Of a stretch of DNA of 64,000 nt, positions 45,621-56,590 are shown in pieces; the stretch's first letter is position 1; every line of letters begins with the position of its first letter. Position numbers and translations under genes: made by a program. The notes beneath the pieces were generated by a model that ran no database searches, had not been told where the DNA came from, and worked only from the letters and a program-made list of their open reading frames with translations. Origin of the DNA: Diphasiastrum complanatum. Its lineage: Eukaryota > Streptophyta > Lycopodiopsida > Lycopodiales > Lycopodiaceae. The stretch covers positions 68,284,536 through 68,348,535 of the forward strand of contig CM055094.1 of assembly GCA_029204225.1 (NCBI GenBank), written 5' to 3'.

Positions 45621-46383
45621 TGTGAGTGAACGTGTATGAGGTTTCACACAAAATTTGCATCCTTTTACTGCCAAGGACCTCATATAAGTTGCATTGGAGT
45701 GATGTTTTAGACTCTCATTTAGGGTTTATGGTTTTGGAATGCTGAAACCACCATTCTTACGAAAAAGAAATCAATTTTGACCATGAGTGCAGCCCTTGTC
45801 TAATTGAACAATAAAATTACAATACAGACACATCTCCATATGCCTTACAAGCTCGATAATCTCATAATCCATATAATGTAAATATATTCTCTAGAGTACA
45901 TAGAGATCATTACTCATCAATTTTCAAAGCCATGCCTTCACTCTTGATGATCACCTTGTCAACAAACCATCCAAAAAAGATCTTCATAAACATTCTAGAA
46001 TTGTCCCTCTCAACAACTAATCAAAAGTCTATATCTAAAAGTAACCATTGGAGATGTCATTATCAACGATGACAAATTCCAATCATTGGATTTAATGATA
46101 ATCAACAATCAATTGCTCACACCTTAATTAAGCATATTTCAAATCTCATTGAAAGACTATGCCCAATGCATGTCACCTTTTAGTACCAAATTTTAGTAAG
46201 AAAATACTTAAAAGTATGGAATAAGTAATATACATGATCCGTCGCCTCCATAAAAGTATATTGACCACGGTTCACTAAGCTATAAGTAGTGCTATATTTA
46301 CTCTTGGCACTCTAAAAAATTTCATGCTTGCCTACAACATGGCAAATTCATTCTTACATTCATTACAAATGATTTGAAAATAT
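45621..46383. other. unassigned AT-rich DNA
   Basis: No gene recognised. It ends with the target duplication AATAT of the next element. Confidence 0.4.
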
Positions 46384-46834
46384 TGCTAGAAATTTATGTT
46401 TATTTACATCCTTATTATTGGTTTGGCCATGCTTGCGATCTATTTTAAGGACCATTTCTATTTTTAGTATTCCAAAGGATATTGATTCAAGTCAATTAGT
46501 TTTGCATGTAGGAGGGTGCACTAGTTCTAGAATATAATATGATTTTTCACTTAGAAATTTAATAAGGGTCTTGACCCAAAATAGAGAGCAATTATAGTAA
46601 TCAGCTTTTCGCTTTTTGCTTTATGCTTCATGCTTTTAGCTTTTGTTAAGGATTAGAGAAATTATATGAGGAAGGCTGGTGCCCCACCTCTGTTCATTCC
46701 ATTGTAGAGGGCTATGCTCATTCTTCAGTTAATCTAAATTCTCTTTAATATCTTATGTTGATCTTGATTGGCGTGTTTGAGTGCTAATATGATTAGTTCA
46801 CTCCTATCTTGAATTTGGGCATCAAATTCCAACA
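46384..46834 (+). repeat. copia 5' LTR (451 bp)
   Basis: Begins TGCTAGAAATTTATG and ends AAATTCCAACA, directly before the primer site. It matches the 3' LTR at 50655-51049, shorter by several small deletions there. Flanked on the left by AATAT. Confidence 0.85.
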
Positions 46835-46847
46835 TGGTATTGAAAGC
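46835..46847 (+). other. primer binding site, initiator tRNA-Met
   Basis: TGGTATTGAAAGC, a decayed TGGTATCAGAGC, adjacent to the LTR end. Confidence 0.8.
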
Positions 46848-47043
46848 TGGCTTCTTGATCTTGGAAGCTGTGAAGATTTTACATGAGGGAGAGAGATTGT
46901 TTTTGCAGGTGTGCAATCAGATTATTGAAGGAGCATTAGTTGCATGTGGAGTCAACGTTGTTGTGAGAACAACATGGATCTTCTAGGAGGAAATTGAACT
47001 GTCGAATAAAAGTTGGTACAGGTCAGTATTATTGTTTGACAAT

Positions 47044-47745
47044 GGCAAGATTGAATGATGCTGTATTACTGGAATCTAGTAAGCTAGATGGTACAAAGTT
47101 TAGCATCTGGAAGTTCAAGATGCAAAATATTCTCCAGGATAAAAAATATTGGGACATTGGAATCTGAAGCGAGGGGAAAAATTTCATTATTTTTTAAACT
47201 TGTCTGTTAAAGATATAATTATTCCTTGCTGCTGGACCCAAAAAAGCTTGGGATATTCTAATGAATTTAAACGAGACTGTAAATCAATCTCAAAGTTTGT
47301 TTTAACTAATAAGCTACATACATAAATAATGGGCACAGGTGAATCAACAACATATTACTTTACTTGAGTGAAAAATTTGAGAGGACAACTTATTGTAGTT
47401 GGAGAAAGTGTTTCGAATTTGATTTTTGTATCTATCACGCTTTATAGTTTACCTTTAGCCTATCAAAATTTTGTCATAATGTTGTTTTTATGAGAGATGA
47501 GACTTTTTTTCGATGAGTTGAATGCAATTTTGCTATAGGAGGAAATGAGACGACAAAATCTTATTAATAGGGACGATTCCAAGGAGCATACATTCTTAGC
47601 AAAGAAGCAAGGGAAAAGTTCTAAGAATGGTGACAAATGAAAAAAGAACAAAGGAAAGAAGAAGCAACAAGATCAACAAGAAAATCAATCTAATCAATTA
47701 TGGAAAGAAAGCGGAAAGCCAAGGCATTACGCAAAGGAGTGTTGA
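47044..47745 (+). pseudogene. copia Gag, degenerate
   Basis: Plus strand. Starts MARLNDAVLLESSKLDGTKF, SIWKFKMQNILQDKKYWDIG, the copia Gag N-terminus, then TGA. Further pieces in shifting frames lead to a lysine-rich stretch (about 47630-47680) and SGKPRHYAKEC, a zinc knuckle whose first two cysteines are lost. It ends exactly where the strand of coding switches at about 47745. Confidence 0.78.
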
Positions 47746-48045
47746 CATGTATTTTTCTAACTCCCTTTATATCATATGTGTAGTTATCTCCCAACTTCAC
47801 ATTTGATCCATCATCTCGTTCTTGAAAATCAAATAACCAATCTCGCCTAGGTGTCATATGTTTTGTTGTACCTGAATCAATAAACAAACACTCCTCTTCC
47901 ATTGAGAAATAAGCTGAAGATATTAATGCCAAAAACAACTCACAATCGTCAAGATCCAGAGCACTTAATTTTGTATTAAGTCATTCTTCTTTTTCAGCAA
48001 AATTTTCATCATGCTTCTTCTTGAACTTACTTACTTTCAGTTTCA
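47746..48045 (-). pseudogene. copia protease segment in inverted orientation
   Basis: On the minus strand this reads LKVSKFKKKHDENFAEKEE, then ALDLDDCELFLALISSAYF, then CLFIDSGTTKHMTPRRDWLF with an intact D-S-G active site, then NVKLGDNYTYDIKG. This is the Gag-end/protease part of copia that should lie here on the plus strand and is absent from it. The flanks on both sides are plus-strand copia. I infer a local inversion of about 300 bp; an inserted fragment from a relative is the alternative. Confidence 0.8.
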
Positions 48046-48760
48046 CCTATTGTGTAGCAACATATGATTGTACAATTTGATGAAAAAGGGTGTCTCATCA
48101 AAAGGAAGGACAATGAAGTAGTAATTGAGGACATTCTCGCAGGAAGGTTATATAAACTTCGGGCTTAAGTGGTGGGTCATTATGCAAGTATTGCAGACAT
48201 TGGTTCAGTGAGTAAGTTATTGCATGAAAGTTTGGATTTTGAAATTCAATAGTCTACAGGTCTTGAGAAAATACAATATGGTTATCGGTTTATCTCAAGT
48301 TGTTTTTTATCACAAGTTTTGTGAGGGCTGTCTTAGGAAACATCATTTGGAATTTTTTTTGTCTAGTACTTTTAGGGCGAGAAATGTTGTAGAACTTGTT
48401 CATACAAATTTGTGTGGTCCTATTAAAATTCAGTCTTATGGGGGAACAAGTTACTTTATGGTGTTTGTTGATGATTATTCTAGAAAGATGTGGGTATATA
48501 TTCTCAAGAATAAGGGTGAAGCATTCAAGTATTTCACATGGTTTAAGACACAGGTGGAGAAAGAAACAAATAGACAAATGAAGATACTTTGTTCGGATAA
48601 AGGGGAAGAGTATCTTTCTACAGAGTTTTAGGTGTTTTGCAAAAATCATAGTACAAAGAGACAATTTGCAAGTATGGAAACGCCTCAACAAAATGGAGTT
48701 GCAGAAAGGAAGAATCATTCTATTGTGAAAATTGTAAGGAGTGCTTAAAAGTAAGAAGTT
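48046..48760 (+). pseudogene. copia pre-integrase and integrase
   Basis: Plus strand. FDEKGCLIKRKDNEVVIEDI begins the pre-integrase. The 135-codon frame 48224-48631 holds VELVHTNLCGPI, FMVFVDDYSRKMW (D) and ILCSDKGEEYLSTEF (TDNGGE changed to SDKGEE). After a TAG comes METPQQNGVAERKN (E). The zinc finger is partly lost (only CEGC recognisable). Decayed but ordered. Confidence 0.85.
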
Positions 48761-50345
48761 TTCAAATATATTTTGGGGTGAAGTAGTTTAGACAACAATT
48801 TATCTTTTGAATCGAAGTCCTACAAAAGTTGCAGAGAATCAAACTCCAGAAGAAATTTACATGGGTCAAAAACCTAACGTAAGTGATCTGAGAGTTTTTA
48901 GAAATATTTCATAAACTCACATACCTAAGGATGTAAGGAGAAAATTGGATTCAGAGGCTACCAAGTGTTTATTTGTTGGATATGCTAGTGAAGAGAACAG
49001 ATACAAGTTGTATGACTCAGAGAGTAAGAAATTATCATAAGCAGGGATGTAATTTTTGATGAGGATGGATCTCATAAAGATACAAAAATATTTTAAAATA
49101 GGAGCAAGATGGAGGAGTTCCTATCTTGTGTGACAAGTTATTAGAGAGCTTGAGTTGACACATGTACCTCCTATACCAATTCAAGTACGTAGAGTGACCA
49201 TGGTTGAAAAGGAAAAAATGAGAGATGGAGTACATTAGATACTTATTCACTTTTGACTTCACCAAGTAGGATGCATCCTACATCATATACTAGAAGATTA
49301 CCTAGATGATACTATGAAACTATCAAGGATAATCTTATCTTGGAACAAAGAGAGTTTAATACATAGGGAACTAGGAGATTTGCTAGGCTTGGAAAGAATC
49401 ATGAGGATCAGGATCGACCGAAGGATCGACAGGAGGATCGTCATGAGGACGACGATGTATACTTTGCATATATATATATGGCTACAATGTTGGAAACTAT
49501 TGATCTATCTATTTTCAAGGAAGTTGACAAAGAGGATATTTGGAGGAAAGCTATGGATGAGGAGTATAACTCAACCATAAAGAACATAACTTGGTGGCTT
49601 GTTGAATTATCTATAGTTAAAAAGACTATTGGATGCAAGTAGATTTATGGAACTAAGTATAAATCAGATCTATAGACAAACATAAGGGAAGGTTGGTTGC
49701 AAAAGGGTATGCTCAACAAGAAGGGATTGACTATGTAGAAAGTTTTGCACCAGTTGCTAATTTAATTACTATGAGGACGGTTTTGTCATTGGCAACTCAG
49801 TTTGAATGAGATAGTCAACAAATGGATGTTAAGAGGGCATTTTTGAATGGATTTTTAGAGGAGGAAGTTTACACGGAGAAGCCAAAGGAATACATAGTAG
49901 TTGGACATGAAGACAAGGTTTGCAAGTTGGACAAGAAAATAGACGGACTTGAGCAAGCACCCAGTTAACTCATACTTTGAGGAGTTTGGTTTTCAGAAGA
50001 GTAGTTTGGAAACTACACTTTATGTTTTGATCAGGGATGGTCATATTGTTATTGTAGTGATGTATGTGGATGATCTTGTTATCACAGGTTTGGATTGTGA
50101 TTTTATTTAGAATATTAAGAAAGATCTCTCATCATAGTTTGATATGAAAGATCTTGGCTCACTACAATACTTTCTTTGGATTAATTTATGTAGAGTAGCA
50201 CATGAACTATTTATTTCTCAATCTAAGTATGTTCAAGAACTTTTTGGAAAGTTCATTATGTTAGAGTGCAAGCCTATTTCTATACCATATGATAGTGGAT
50301 CTAAGCTTACAAAAGTTCTTGAACATACTTAGATTGAGAAATAAG
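48761..50345 (+). pseudogene. copia linker and reverse transcriptase
   Basis: Plus strand, several frames. The linker to about 49560 is highly broken and includes GSRIDRR-type basic repeats at 49400-49440. RT reads [51 protein letters not shown] (YVDD at 50063-50074) and FDMKDLGSLQYFL. After SGSKL the normal continuation is replaced by the right arm of a 34-bp inverted repeat (50311-50344). Not functional. Confidence 0.82.
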
Positions 50346-50645
50346 ACTGGATATTGCATATGCTGTTATTATGGTTAGTCAATTTATGGCTAAGCCTAAG
50401 CCTAAGCAGATTAACTGGAAAGCTGCTAAGGGAGTACTCAGAGGTATAAAAGATACTTTGAGGTTTGGTATTTTCTATGGAAGACAAGGTGTTGTGCAAT
50501 TGCAGGGATATGTGGATGCTGATTGTGGGCGGTAGATGTGGAAAATCGAAAGAGCAAGTTGTAGATATCTTTATTAAAGGACTTGGCAAAGAAAAATCTT
50601 AGAAGTTGAGAACTTCTAGGAGTAATAGATAACAAAGTAAACATA
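50346..50645 (+). pseudogene. copia RNase H with core deleted
   Basis: Plus strand. The start QINWKAAKGVLRGIKDTLRF, GYVDADC (where DADW is expected) is followed at about 50525 directly by the extreme C-terminus KSKEQVVDIFIKGLGKEK. The central acidic residues (STEAEY, CDN) are gone. Confidence 0.75.
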
Positions 50646-50654
50646 AAGGGGGAG

Positions 50655-51049
50655 GGTTATAAATTAATGTTTGTTTGCGCTCTTAATGTTTGTTTGGCAA
50701 TTCCTACTAGCTATTTTAGGGGCCATTTTTATTTTTAGTATGTCAAAGTCCAAAAGTTAAGTTAATTAGTCTTGTAGGAGGGCGCACTAGTTCTAGAATA
50801 GAACACGATTTTTGACCTAGAAATTAAATAAGGGCCTTTATCTTTATCTAAAATAGAGAGCAACTATAGTAATTAGCTTTTTGCTTTATGCTTTGCGCCC
50901 CACCTCCGTTTATTCGATTGTAGAAAGCTATGCTCATTTTTCATTTAATCTAAGTTCTGTTTTATCTCTCATGTTGATCTTGATTGGTGTGTGTGAGTGC
51001 TAATATGATTATTTCACTCCTATCTTAATTTGAGCATCAAATTCAAACA
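50655..51049 (+). repeat. copia 3' LTR (395 bp), with PPT before it
   Basis: PPT AAAGGGGGAGG at 50645-50655; the LTR starts GGTTATAAATTAATG (initial T changed) and ends AATTCAAACA. Followed by AATAC, which matches the left AATAT at four of five bases. Confidence 0.82.
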
Positions 51050-51795
51050 AATACATCATGCGTGCATGTAGAATGATATTGCCATGAAATTTGCATAGTT
51101 GACCATTATTCAAAATGGTAACATATGCATTATAACTATCACAAAATGACAATATCACGAATAAAATAGTTTTGGGTTGTAACCATCTCTCCCTCGAGTA
51201 TCCTTGCCATCAAGGATGGAAGGTAAGATGGGAATGAAGTTTCGTGAAACTATTTGATTTCACGTGATCACTGATTGGCCAACCTCCCATATCCAACTAT
51301 GAAATAAAAAAGTTCAGTAAAAAACTTGCCTTAATTTTAGAAGGCTTTAGAACCAACATTTCATTCACTTTCCAAAACGTTGTGTTGTAGAATACGGTTC
51401 AACTATGGACTGCGTATATCATAGTTTACTAGTATCAAACTCCCTTCACCTTTTGAATCGAAATTTCCAAATGTTAGTATGTGCATTTTATCAATCATAC
51501 ATCCTTCATATTTGAGGTGAGAGAATTGCCATTTTTATAATCTCACTACTAGTCTCCTTTATTTCATCAACTACAAAGCTTTGACAGCCAAATATTAAAA
51601 TGTCTTGTGCCACAACTTCACCCTCTTGGATGTTTCCTTGTATTCCATGACAATGATCAATAGTTCTCCTTGTTGGGTGTTCTTGATTTGATACAAGTCT
51701 TTGATCCTTTCCCCTTTAGCCCTTAGATAATCTCCTTACATCAATTCTGTTGCTTAAGCAATGGTTAGATTCAAAATGCATTTATTGATAGAGAC
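51050..51795. other. unassigned AT-rich DNA
   Basis: No gene recognised; stops in all frames. Confidence 0.4.
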
Positions 51796-52512
51796 CAGTG
51801 TTTCCTCGAAACACGTTTCGAATGCTGAAACGCGTTCGAAACGGGATGTACAAAACGACCCCGTTTCGAAACGCCGTTTCAATGTTCGAAATGACCGAAA
51901 AAAGAAAACCCAATTTTTTTTTTTTTGAAACCGCGCCATAAGCTTTGTAGTATGTACTGGCAATGGGCATGAACAGATTCTCGCAACCTAATAACCTATC
52001 CATGACAGTATCAATACTTTCAATAATTGACCGAGGAAAGTGACCATAATCACCATACACAGCTTCTCCTCTTGAAATTGCATTGTAATGTCTCTAGAGC
52101 ATTCTCATGAAATTGGATGTATCTACTTGTTACTAGACTGTCTATGACATCTGTAAACCCCAAAAACCGCGCCTAAGCTTTGTGGTATGTGCTGGCAATG
52201 GGCATGAACAGATTCTCGCAACCTAATAACCTATCCATGACAGTATAATAATTGATTGAGGAAGGTGACCATAGTCACCATACACAGCTTCTCCTCTTGA
52301 AATTGCATTCTCTAGAGTATTCTCATGAAATTGGATGTATCTACTTGTTACTAGACTTTCTATGACATCTATAAACCCCAAAAACCCTCAAAAACACATT
52401 TTCAAAAAAAAAAAACCCTAAAAAAATTTCCCGTTTCGAACCTGAACCAGACGTTTCATACGTGTTTCAAACGCGTATGAAATGACGTATGAAACGTGCC
52501 CATGAAACATTG
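51796..52512. mobile_element. hAT-type MITE B (717 bp)
   Basis: Left end CAGTGTTTCCTCGAAACACGTTTCG, right end the complement of CAATGTTTCATGGGCACGTTTC. Perfect 8-bp TSD ATAGAGAC at 51788-51795 and 52513-52520. Subterminal zones are crowded with CGTTTCGAAACG-like words. No transposase. It contains an internal tandem duplication (51928-52383), parts of which look as if they once encoded protein. Confidence 0.9.
51928..52383. repeat. tandem duplication of about 230 bp inside MITE B
   Basis: Unit 1 51928-52163 and unit 2 52164-52383 both begin AAACCGCGCC and run to TAAACCCCAA. On the minus strand each encodes a protein-like piece (VYGDYGHFPRSIIESIDTVM, DRLLGCENLFMPIASTYYKA), interrupted by stops and in unit 2 by a 4-bp deletion. 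Possibly a captured gene fragment; the source is not recognised. Confidence 0.8.
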
Positions 52513-52520
52513 ATAGAGAC

Positions 52521-52637
52521 TAGATTTGACTTGAGTCTATGTGAGAGATCCCATTAGAGTTGCATTGATATGGTAAGACTTGAAAAGCATCTTATAAACT
52601 CATTATGGCAATTATATTTCAACAAGTTGAAACTCCT
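52521..52637. other. unassigned spacer
   Basis: Short AT-rich spacer between the MITE and the gypsy LTR remnant. Confidence 0.4.
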
Positions 52638-52743
52638 GGCATGGAGGGTGGACCCGGATTAGGTCCTATGGCGGGGTGGATCGTGAGCGTTTGGTTTCTA
52701 TGTTGACCGGCACCTGGTGGTTTAGGGTTTCGAGATTATAACA
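52638..52743 (+). repeat. gypsy 5' LTR remnant (last 106 bp)
   Basis: Matches 61885-61990 almost base for base (GGAGGGTGGACC...TTCGAGATT(A/G)TAAC) and ends TAACA before a primer site. The rest of the LTR is lost to the left. Confidence 0.82.
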
Positions 52744-52745
52744 GT

Positions 52746-52758
52746 TGGCATCATAGCC
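52746..52758 (+). other. primer binding site, initiator tRNA-Met (decayed)
   Basis: TGGCATCATAGCC, two changes from TGGTATCAGAGCC, the primer site used by many plant chromodomain gypsy elements. Confidence 0.75.
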
Positions 52759-53011
52759 ATCTCAATCCGTGTACAGGTCTGATCGATTCATCTTGGCAGA
52801 CGGTATGTTTTTTAAGAACTTTGGGAATTTCATTTTTTCAGTCGAATCGTTGTTTTATTTCAAATTTTTTTTGCGAAACCATGGATTCGGATTTCCGCAA
52901 AAAAAATTTTAATTTTTTTTTTTGCGGCTGCACTGGCGCTAGCTGGCTGCGCGCCCACCAGGCCCCCACACAATCCGTAGAGCCTGTGCAGGGCCTACAC
53001 AGTGTCCGCGG
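52759..53011 (+). other. gypsy leader, left part
   Basis: Leader and perhaps start of gag, GC-rich at 52925-53010. It is cut at 53011 by the copia insertion and resumes at 58978. Confidence 0.55.
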
Positions 53012-53392
53012 TGTTGAAATAAATGCCTATTTTGCCCCTTAAGGCTTCTATACTTGTAAGTTGTAAGTTGTGCAAACATGGGGGTAAAACATTTATGTAC
53101 ATAGTACACCCCACTTGTGCTAATTAGGCAAGTAATAACAAGTAGGTTGAGGACCCATGTGGGTTCTAGAGCTAGAATTAGCAAGACACCACCTCTATAC
53201 ATTACATGCTAAATGTAGCCCATAGTTTGGAGGGGTTTCCACGCCCTACTACTCTTTGAATAATCATTCAAGTTGTGTGAGCCTTGAAGTCCTCTCTCTC
53301 TTGCTTTTGTCTTCTACTCCATAGCTGGTTGTTTCAAGCTTTCATAGTCTATGTTGTTATGATACTCCATATCTAGGCCTTGGAATTTGTCA
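53012..53392 (+). repeat. copia 5' LTR (381 bp)
   Basis: Starts TGTTGAAATAAATG, ends GAATTTGTCA. Partly repeated at 58718-58977. Preceded by CGCGG. Confidence 0.88.
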
Positions 53393-53407
53393 TGGTATCA
53401 GAGCAGG
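53393..53407 (+). other. primer binding site, initiator tRNA-Met
   Basis: TGGTATCAGAGCAGG, the standard copia primer site, adjacent to the LTR. Confidence 0.92.
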
Positions 53408-53816
53408 TTATGTTGCCTGTGGTGTGGTGAAAGCTTGGACTTGTTTTGATCAGATTCCTGCCATTCCTGGAGAGTAGCTTATCTTTGAGGAGGGCGCACT
53501 TTTTGTAGGGGCATCTGATCTCTGTGCTATCTACATGGTTGGGGTACTGTTGGCAAGGGGAGTTTAGTGAGCCAAAAAGTTTTTAATTTGGGAGAATTTT
53601 TTTTGAGTCTTTTTGGACAGCCAGGACTGTAGGAGGGCGCTTTCTATAGTGGGGACTTCAGTGAAAGTTCTGAGTGGATCTTGGACAAGGGCTAGGACAA
53701 CCATACAAGGGGATAGTTTCAAATCCAGAAGCTGAGGGTTATTGAGCGAGTGGCTGCATACCCTAGTTGGGTGAAAACCCCAGTTTACATTTTGTGTTTT
53801 ATTTCTATCCAGCTAT

Positions 53817-54760
53817 GTCTAGTCTTGCAGAGAGCATGTTGAGTGAAGCCAGTCGGCTTGATGCACTAACTTTAGCATTTGGAAATTCAAGATCAAAAAC
53901 ATTCTTAAAGACAGAGAATGTTGGAAGCTTGTGACAGGTGAGGAGTCTGTTCTAACAGCTGAACTTGAACTCAAGGACTATATCAAGAGAGGGGAAAAGG
54001 CACACGTGATCATCAACATGTCAGTGAGGGATAATGTGATTCTCCTAATCAGGTTAGCCAAAGGGCCTGTAGATGCATGGCACATTCTTTGTGTATTGTA
54101 TGAGACGACAAGTACAACTAGGTTTCTCTACTTGAAGAACAAGTTGTATACTCTCAGAATGGAGACAAGACAGATAGTTACTGATCATCTTACTAGAGCT
54201 TTCTGTGCTTGGAGAGTCTATTGCTGACAAAGACTTGGTGCCAATAGTTCTGAATACCTTTTCATATGCTTATCAGAACTTAGTGATGATGATATAAAGA
54301 AGTCTATGGTCTCTTGTTACAAGAGGAGATGAGGAGAGTTAATCTCTCCAAGAGGGCAGATTTCCAGGAGCATACCTTTGCTTCTAAGAAGAAGCAGGTT
54401 CTAGCCAAGGATAAGAAGAAAGGTAAAGGCAAGAACAAAGGAGCACCACAAATACTTGAGCAAGGAATGGAGAACTTGTAGATGTCAGAAGCACAATCCT
54501 CCTCGAGTAATTCCACACCTCGAAGGAAGGAGAATTGCAATTACTGTGGTAAATATGGACACTTTGCTTGTGAGTGTAGGAAGAAGCTTGCAGAGCAAAA
54601 GAAGGGCACAAAGAAACAGGGAGGAAATGTTGTTGAGAGTGTTGCAAGAGAGGAGCAGAGTGACATAAGGCAAGCTGAGTTATTCTTTGTTGCGTTGGCC
54701 TCACAAGCTACAACAGGTGGTTGGTACATTGACTCAGGTGTTCAAAGCACATGACCCGTC
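53817..54760 (+). pseudogene. copia Gag and start of protease
   Basis: Plus strand. ATG at 53817 begins MSSLAESMLSE; after a frameshift near 53870 it reads FSIWKFKIKNILKDRECWKL (about 53876 on, with one base slip), then IKRGEKAHVIINMSVRDNVI and DAWHILCVLYETTSTTRFLY, the copia Gag fold. Frameshifts precede the zinc knuckle CNYCGKYGHFACEC (CX2CX4HX4C, 54539-54580) and GGWYIDSGVQST, the protease D-S-G active site. At about 54760 a stop and an abrupt switch to antisense copia end it. Confidence 0.85.
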
Positions 54761-54772
54761 ATAGGGTTAAGG

Positions 54773-55075
54773 CTAGCCAAACTTCATGTCAACAAGTAGT
54801 CTTCTCAGCCATAAATAATCTGTTGTGGCTGAAAATATCGCTCTATATTCTGCCTCACTAGAAGAAGTAGCAACCCTGGGCTGCTTTTTCCTTGACCAAG
54901 AAATTGCAAAATTTCCATAGAAAAAGCAATGTCCATCTGTAGAGCGTCTAGTGTCTTGATCTCCACCCCAATCCGAGTCACTAAAACCAACCAAACATGC
55001 ATCATCACAAGCAGGAAAAATCAGTCCATGACTTCTTGTTCCTTGAAGGTATCGAAAGATCCTCTTCAACGCTTT
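54773..55075 (-). pseudogene. antisense copia RNase H
   Basis: Minus strand, 98 codons open. KRIFRYLQGTRSHGLIF leads to LVGFSDSDWGGDQDTRRSTD, FAISWSRKKQPRVATSSSEA, EYRAIFSATTDYLWLRRLL. The first Asp (SDSDW) and the Glu (SEAEY) are present. It is cut after LLVDMKFG, so the last part with the CDN and DIFTK motifs is lacking. Confidence 0.9.
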
Positions 55076-56177
55076 TCAATGTGATGTCATCGGGGCATGC
55101 ATGAATTGACTCATGAGTGAGACACTATAAGAAATGTCTGGTCTTGAATTACATAGGTAAATGAGATAGCCAATAGCTTGACAATATAAAGTAGTATCAA
55201 ATGGTTCACCATCACCTTGACTACTTAATTTCAAGCCTGTCTCCATAGGTGTAGCAACCGGCTTGCAATCTTCCATCTTGAACCGCTTCAAAATATGCCC
55301 AATGTAGCGCTTGAGAGATAAAAATTCCAGCCCCTTCTTGTACAAATTCAAGACCAAGATAAAAGTGCAATAGGTCTAAATCTGAGGTTTCAAAAACCAT
55401 ACAAAGATCAAGTATTACGGCATCAATCTGCTGCTCATTACTTCTCGTAATAGTAATATCATCAACATAAAGCAAAACAATGATGATATAATTTGAAGTA
55501 TGCTTGACATAAAGAGTAGATTCGCTAGGACTATTAGTAAAACCCACAATCACAAAAGTAGACATGTATCTTTTGATACCACATCCTTGGGGCTTGCTTC
55601 AGTCCATAAAGTGCCTTCTCGAGAATACAAAATTTATCTTCTTGGCCTTCAACCAAAAAACCAGCAGGTTGTTGAATGTACACTTCCTCATTGAGATCAC
55701 CATTGAGGAATGCTGTCTTTATGTCAAGTTGTCGCAAACGCCAACCAAAATGGGCAGCCAAAGAGGTTACTACCCTACGGTAGTCATTCGAGTAGTAGGA
55801 GAAAAAGTCTCCTCATAATCAATCCCCTTTTGCTGAGCATAGCCTTTGGCAACAAGCCTTGCCTTGTACCTTTCAATGGTACCATCTGCCTTATACTTGA
55901 TTTTGTATACCCATTTAGAACCAATTGCCTTCTTCCTATGAGGAAGATCAACAAGAACCCAAATCTGGTTCTTCATGAGTGAGTCATACTCATCTTGCAT
56001 CGCATCTTCCCAACATTTTACTCCCTTGGCCTGCTTATAAAAAATAGGTTCTTCCACAACGTCTCTATGAGATGTAAGAGCCAAATTTGAAAAATCAGCA
56101 CAGTCCAGTGATTTTGTAGAGGCACGTGTCTTTCCATCATAAAATGAACTTACTTTGCTGTCCCGCAAAGTCGACAA
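55076..56177 (-). pseudogene. antisense copia reverse transcriptase
   Basis: Minus strand. 56177-55770: [56 protein letters not shown]. 55761-55534: [20 protein letters not shown] (first catalytic Asp) and [16 protein letters not shown]. 55565-55221: IIIVLLYVDDITITRSNEQQ (YVDD at 55458-55469). 55357-55076: RYIGHILKRFKMEDCKPVAT and PDISYSVSLMSQFM. All RT motifs are there, split by about three frameshifts. Confidence 0.92.
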
Positions 56178-56590
56178 CAGCCACCGTGGGACTGTTTTGG
56201 GCTATCCAACAGCCATGTCTCTTTTTGCAATTTGCTGTCCAAGATCTTCCGAGACTGCACTTGGCTGTCCAAATCTTCCAAAACTGGTCCTTGTTGTCCA
56301 ACAATTCCTACAAGCTGATTTTGAGCAACAATGGGCGGTTTTTGATGAACATTAGGCTCTAAACTTGATGAGGTGTTGGGCAGTTAGAAACTGGTTGATT
56401 GCTGCCCCTTATCTCCAGAAATAGAAGATGGTATCAAATCAGGAAAAACTTCAACATTCACACTATGTGGGCTGTCTCCCTTCAAGATATGAGTTCGGGC
56501 CATATCTAATGAATTCTTTTCATCAAAATGCACATCACGACTAACAATAATCTTGTTAGTGCTCAAATTGAATAGCCTAAAGCCTTTGCT
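56178..56590 (-). pseudogene. antisense copia integrase-RT linker
   Basis: Minus strand. The linker begins NKIIVSRDVHFDEKNSLD (56566 down) and is otherwise low-complexity. Multi-frame; the Gln/Leu-rich plus frames seen here are shadows. Confidence 0.7.

Larger units (their letters stand above)
46384..51049 (+). mobile_element. copia element with both LTRs (4.67 kb)
   Basis: LTR, PBS, gag, inverted protease, integrase, RT, truncated RNase H, PPT, LTR. Candidate target duplication AATAT/AATAC. The LTRs differ by many substitutions and indels, which points to an old insertion. Confidence 0.87.
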
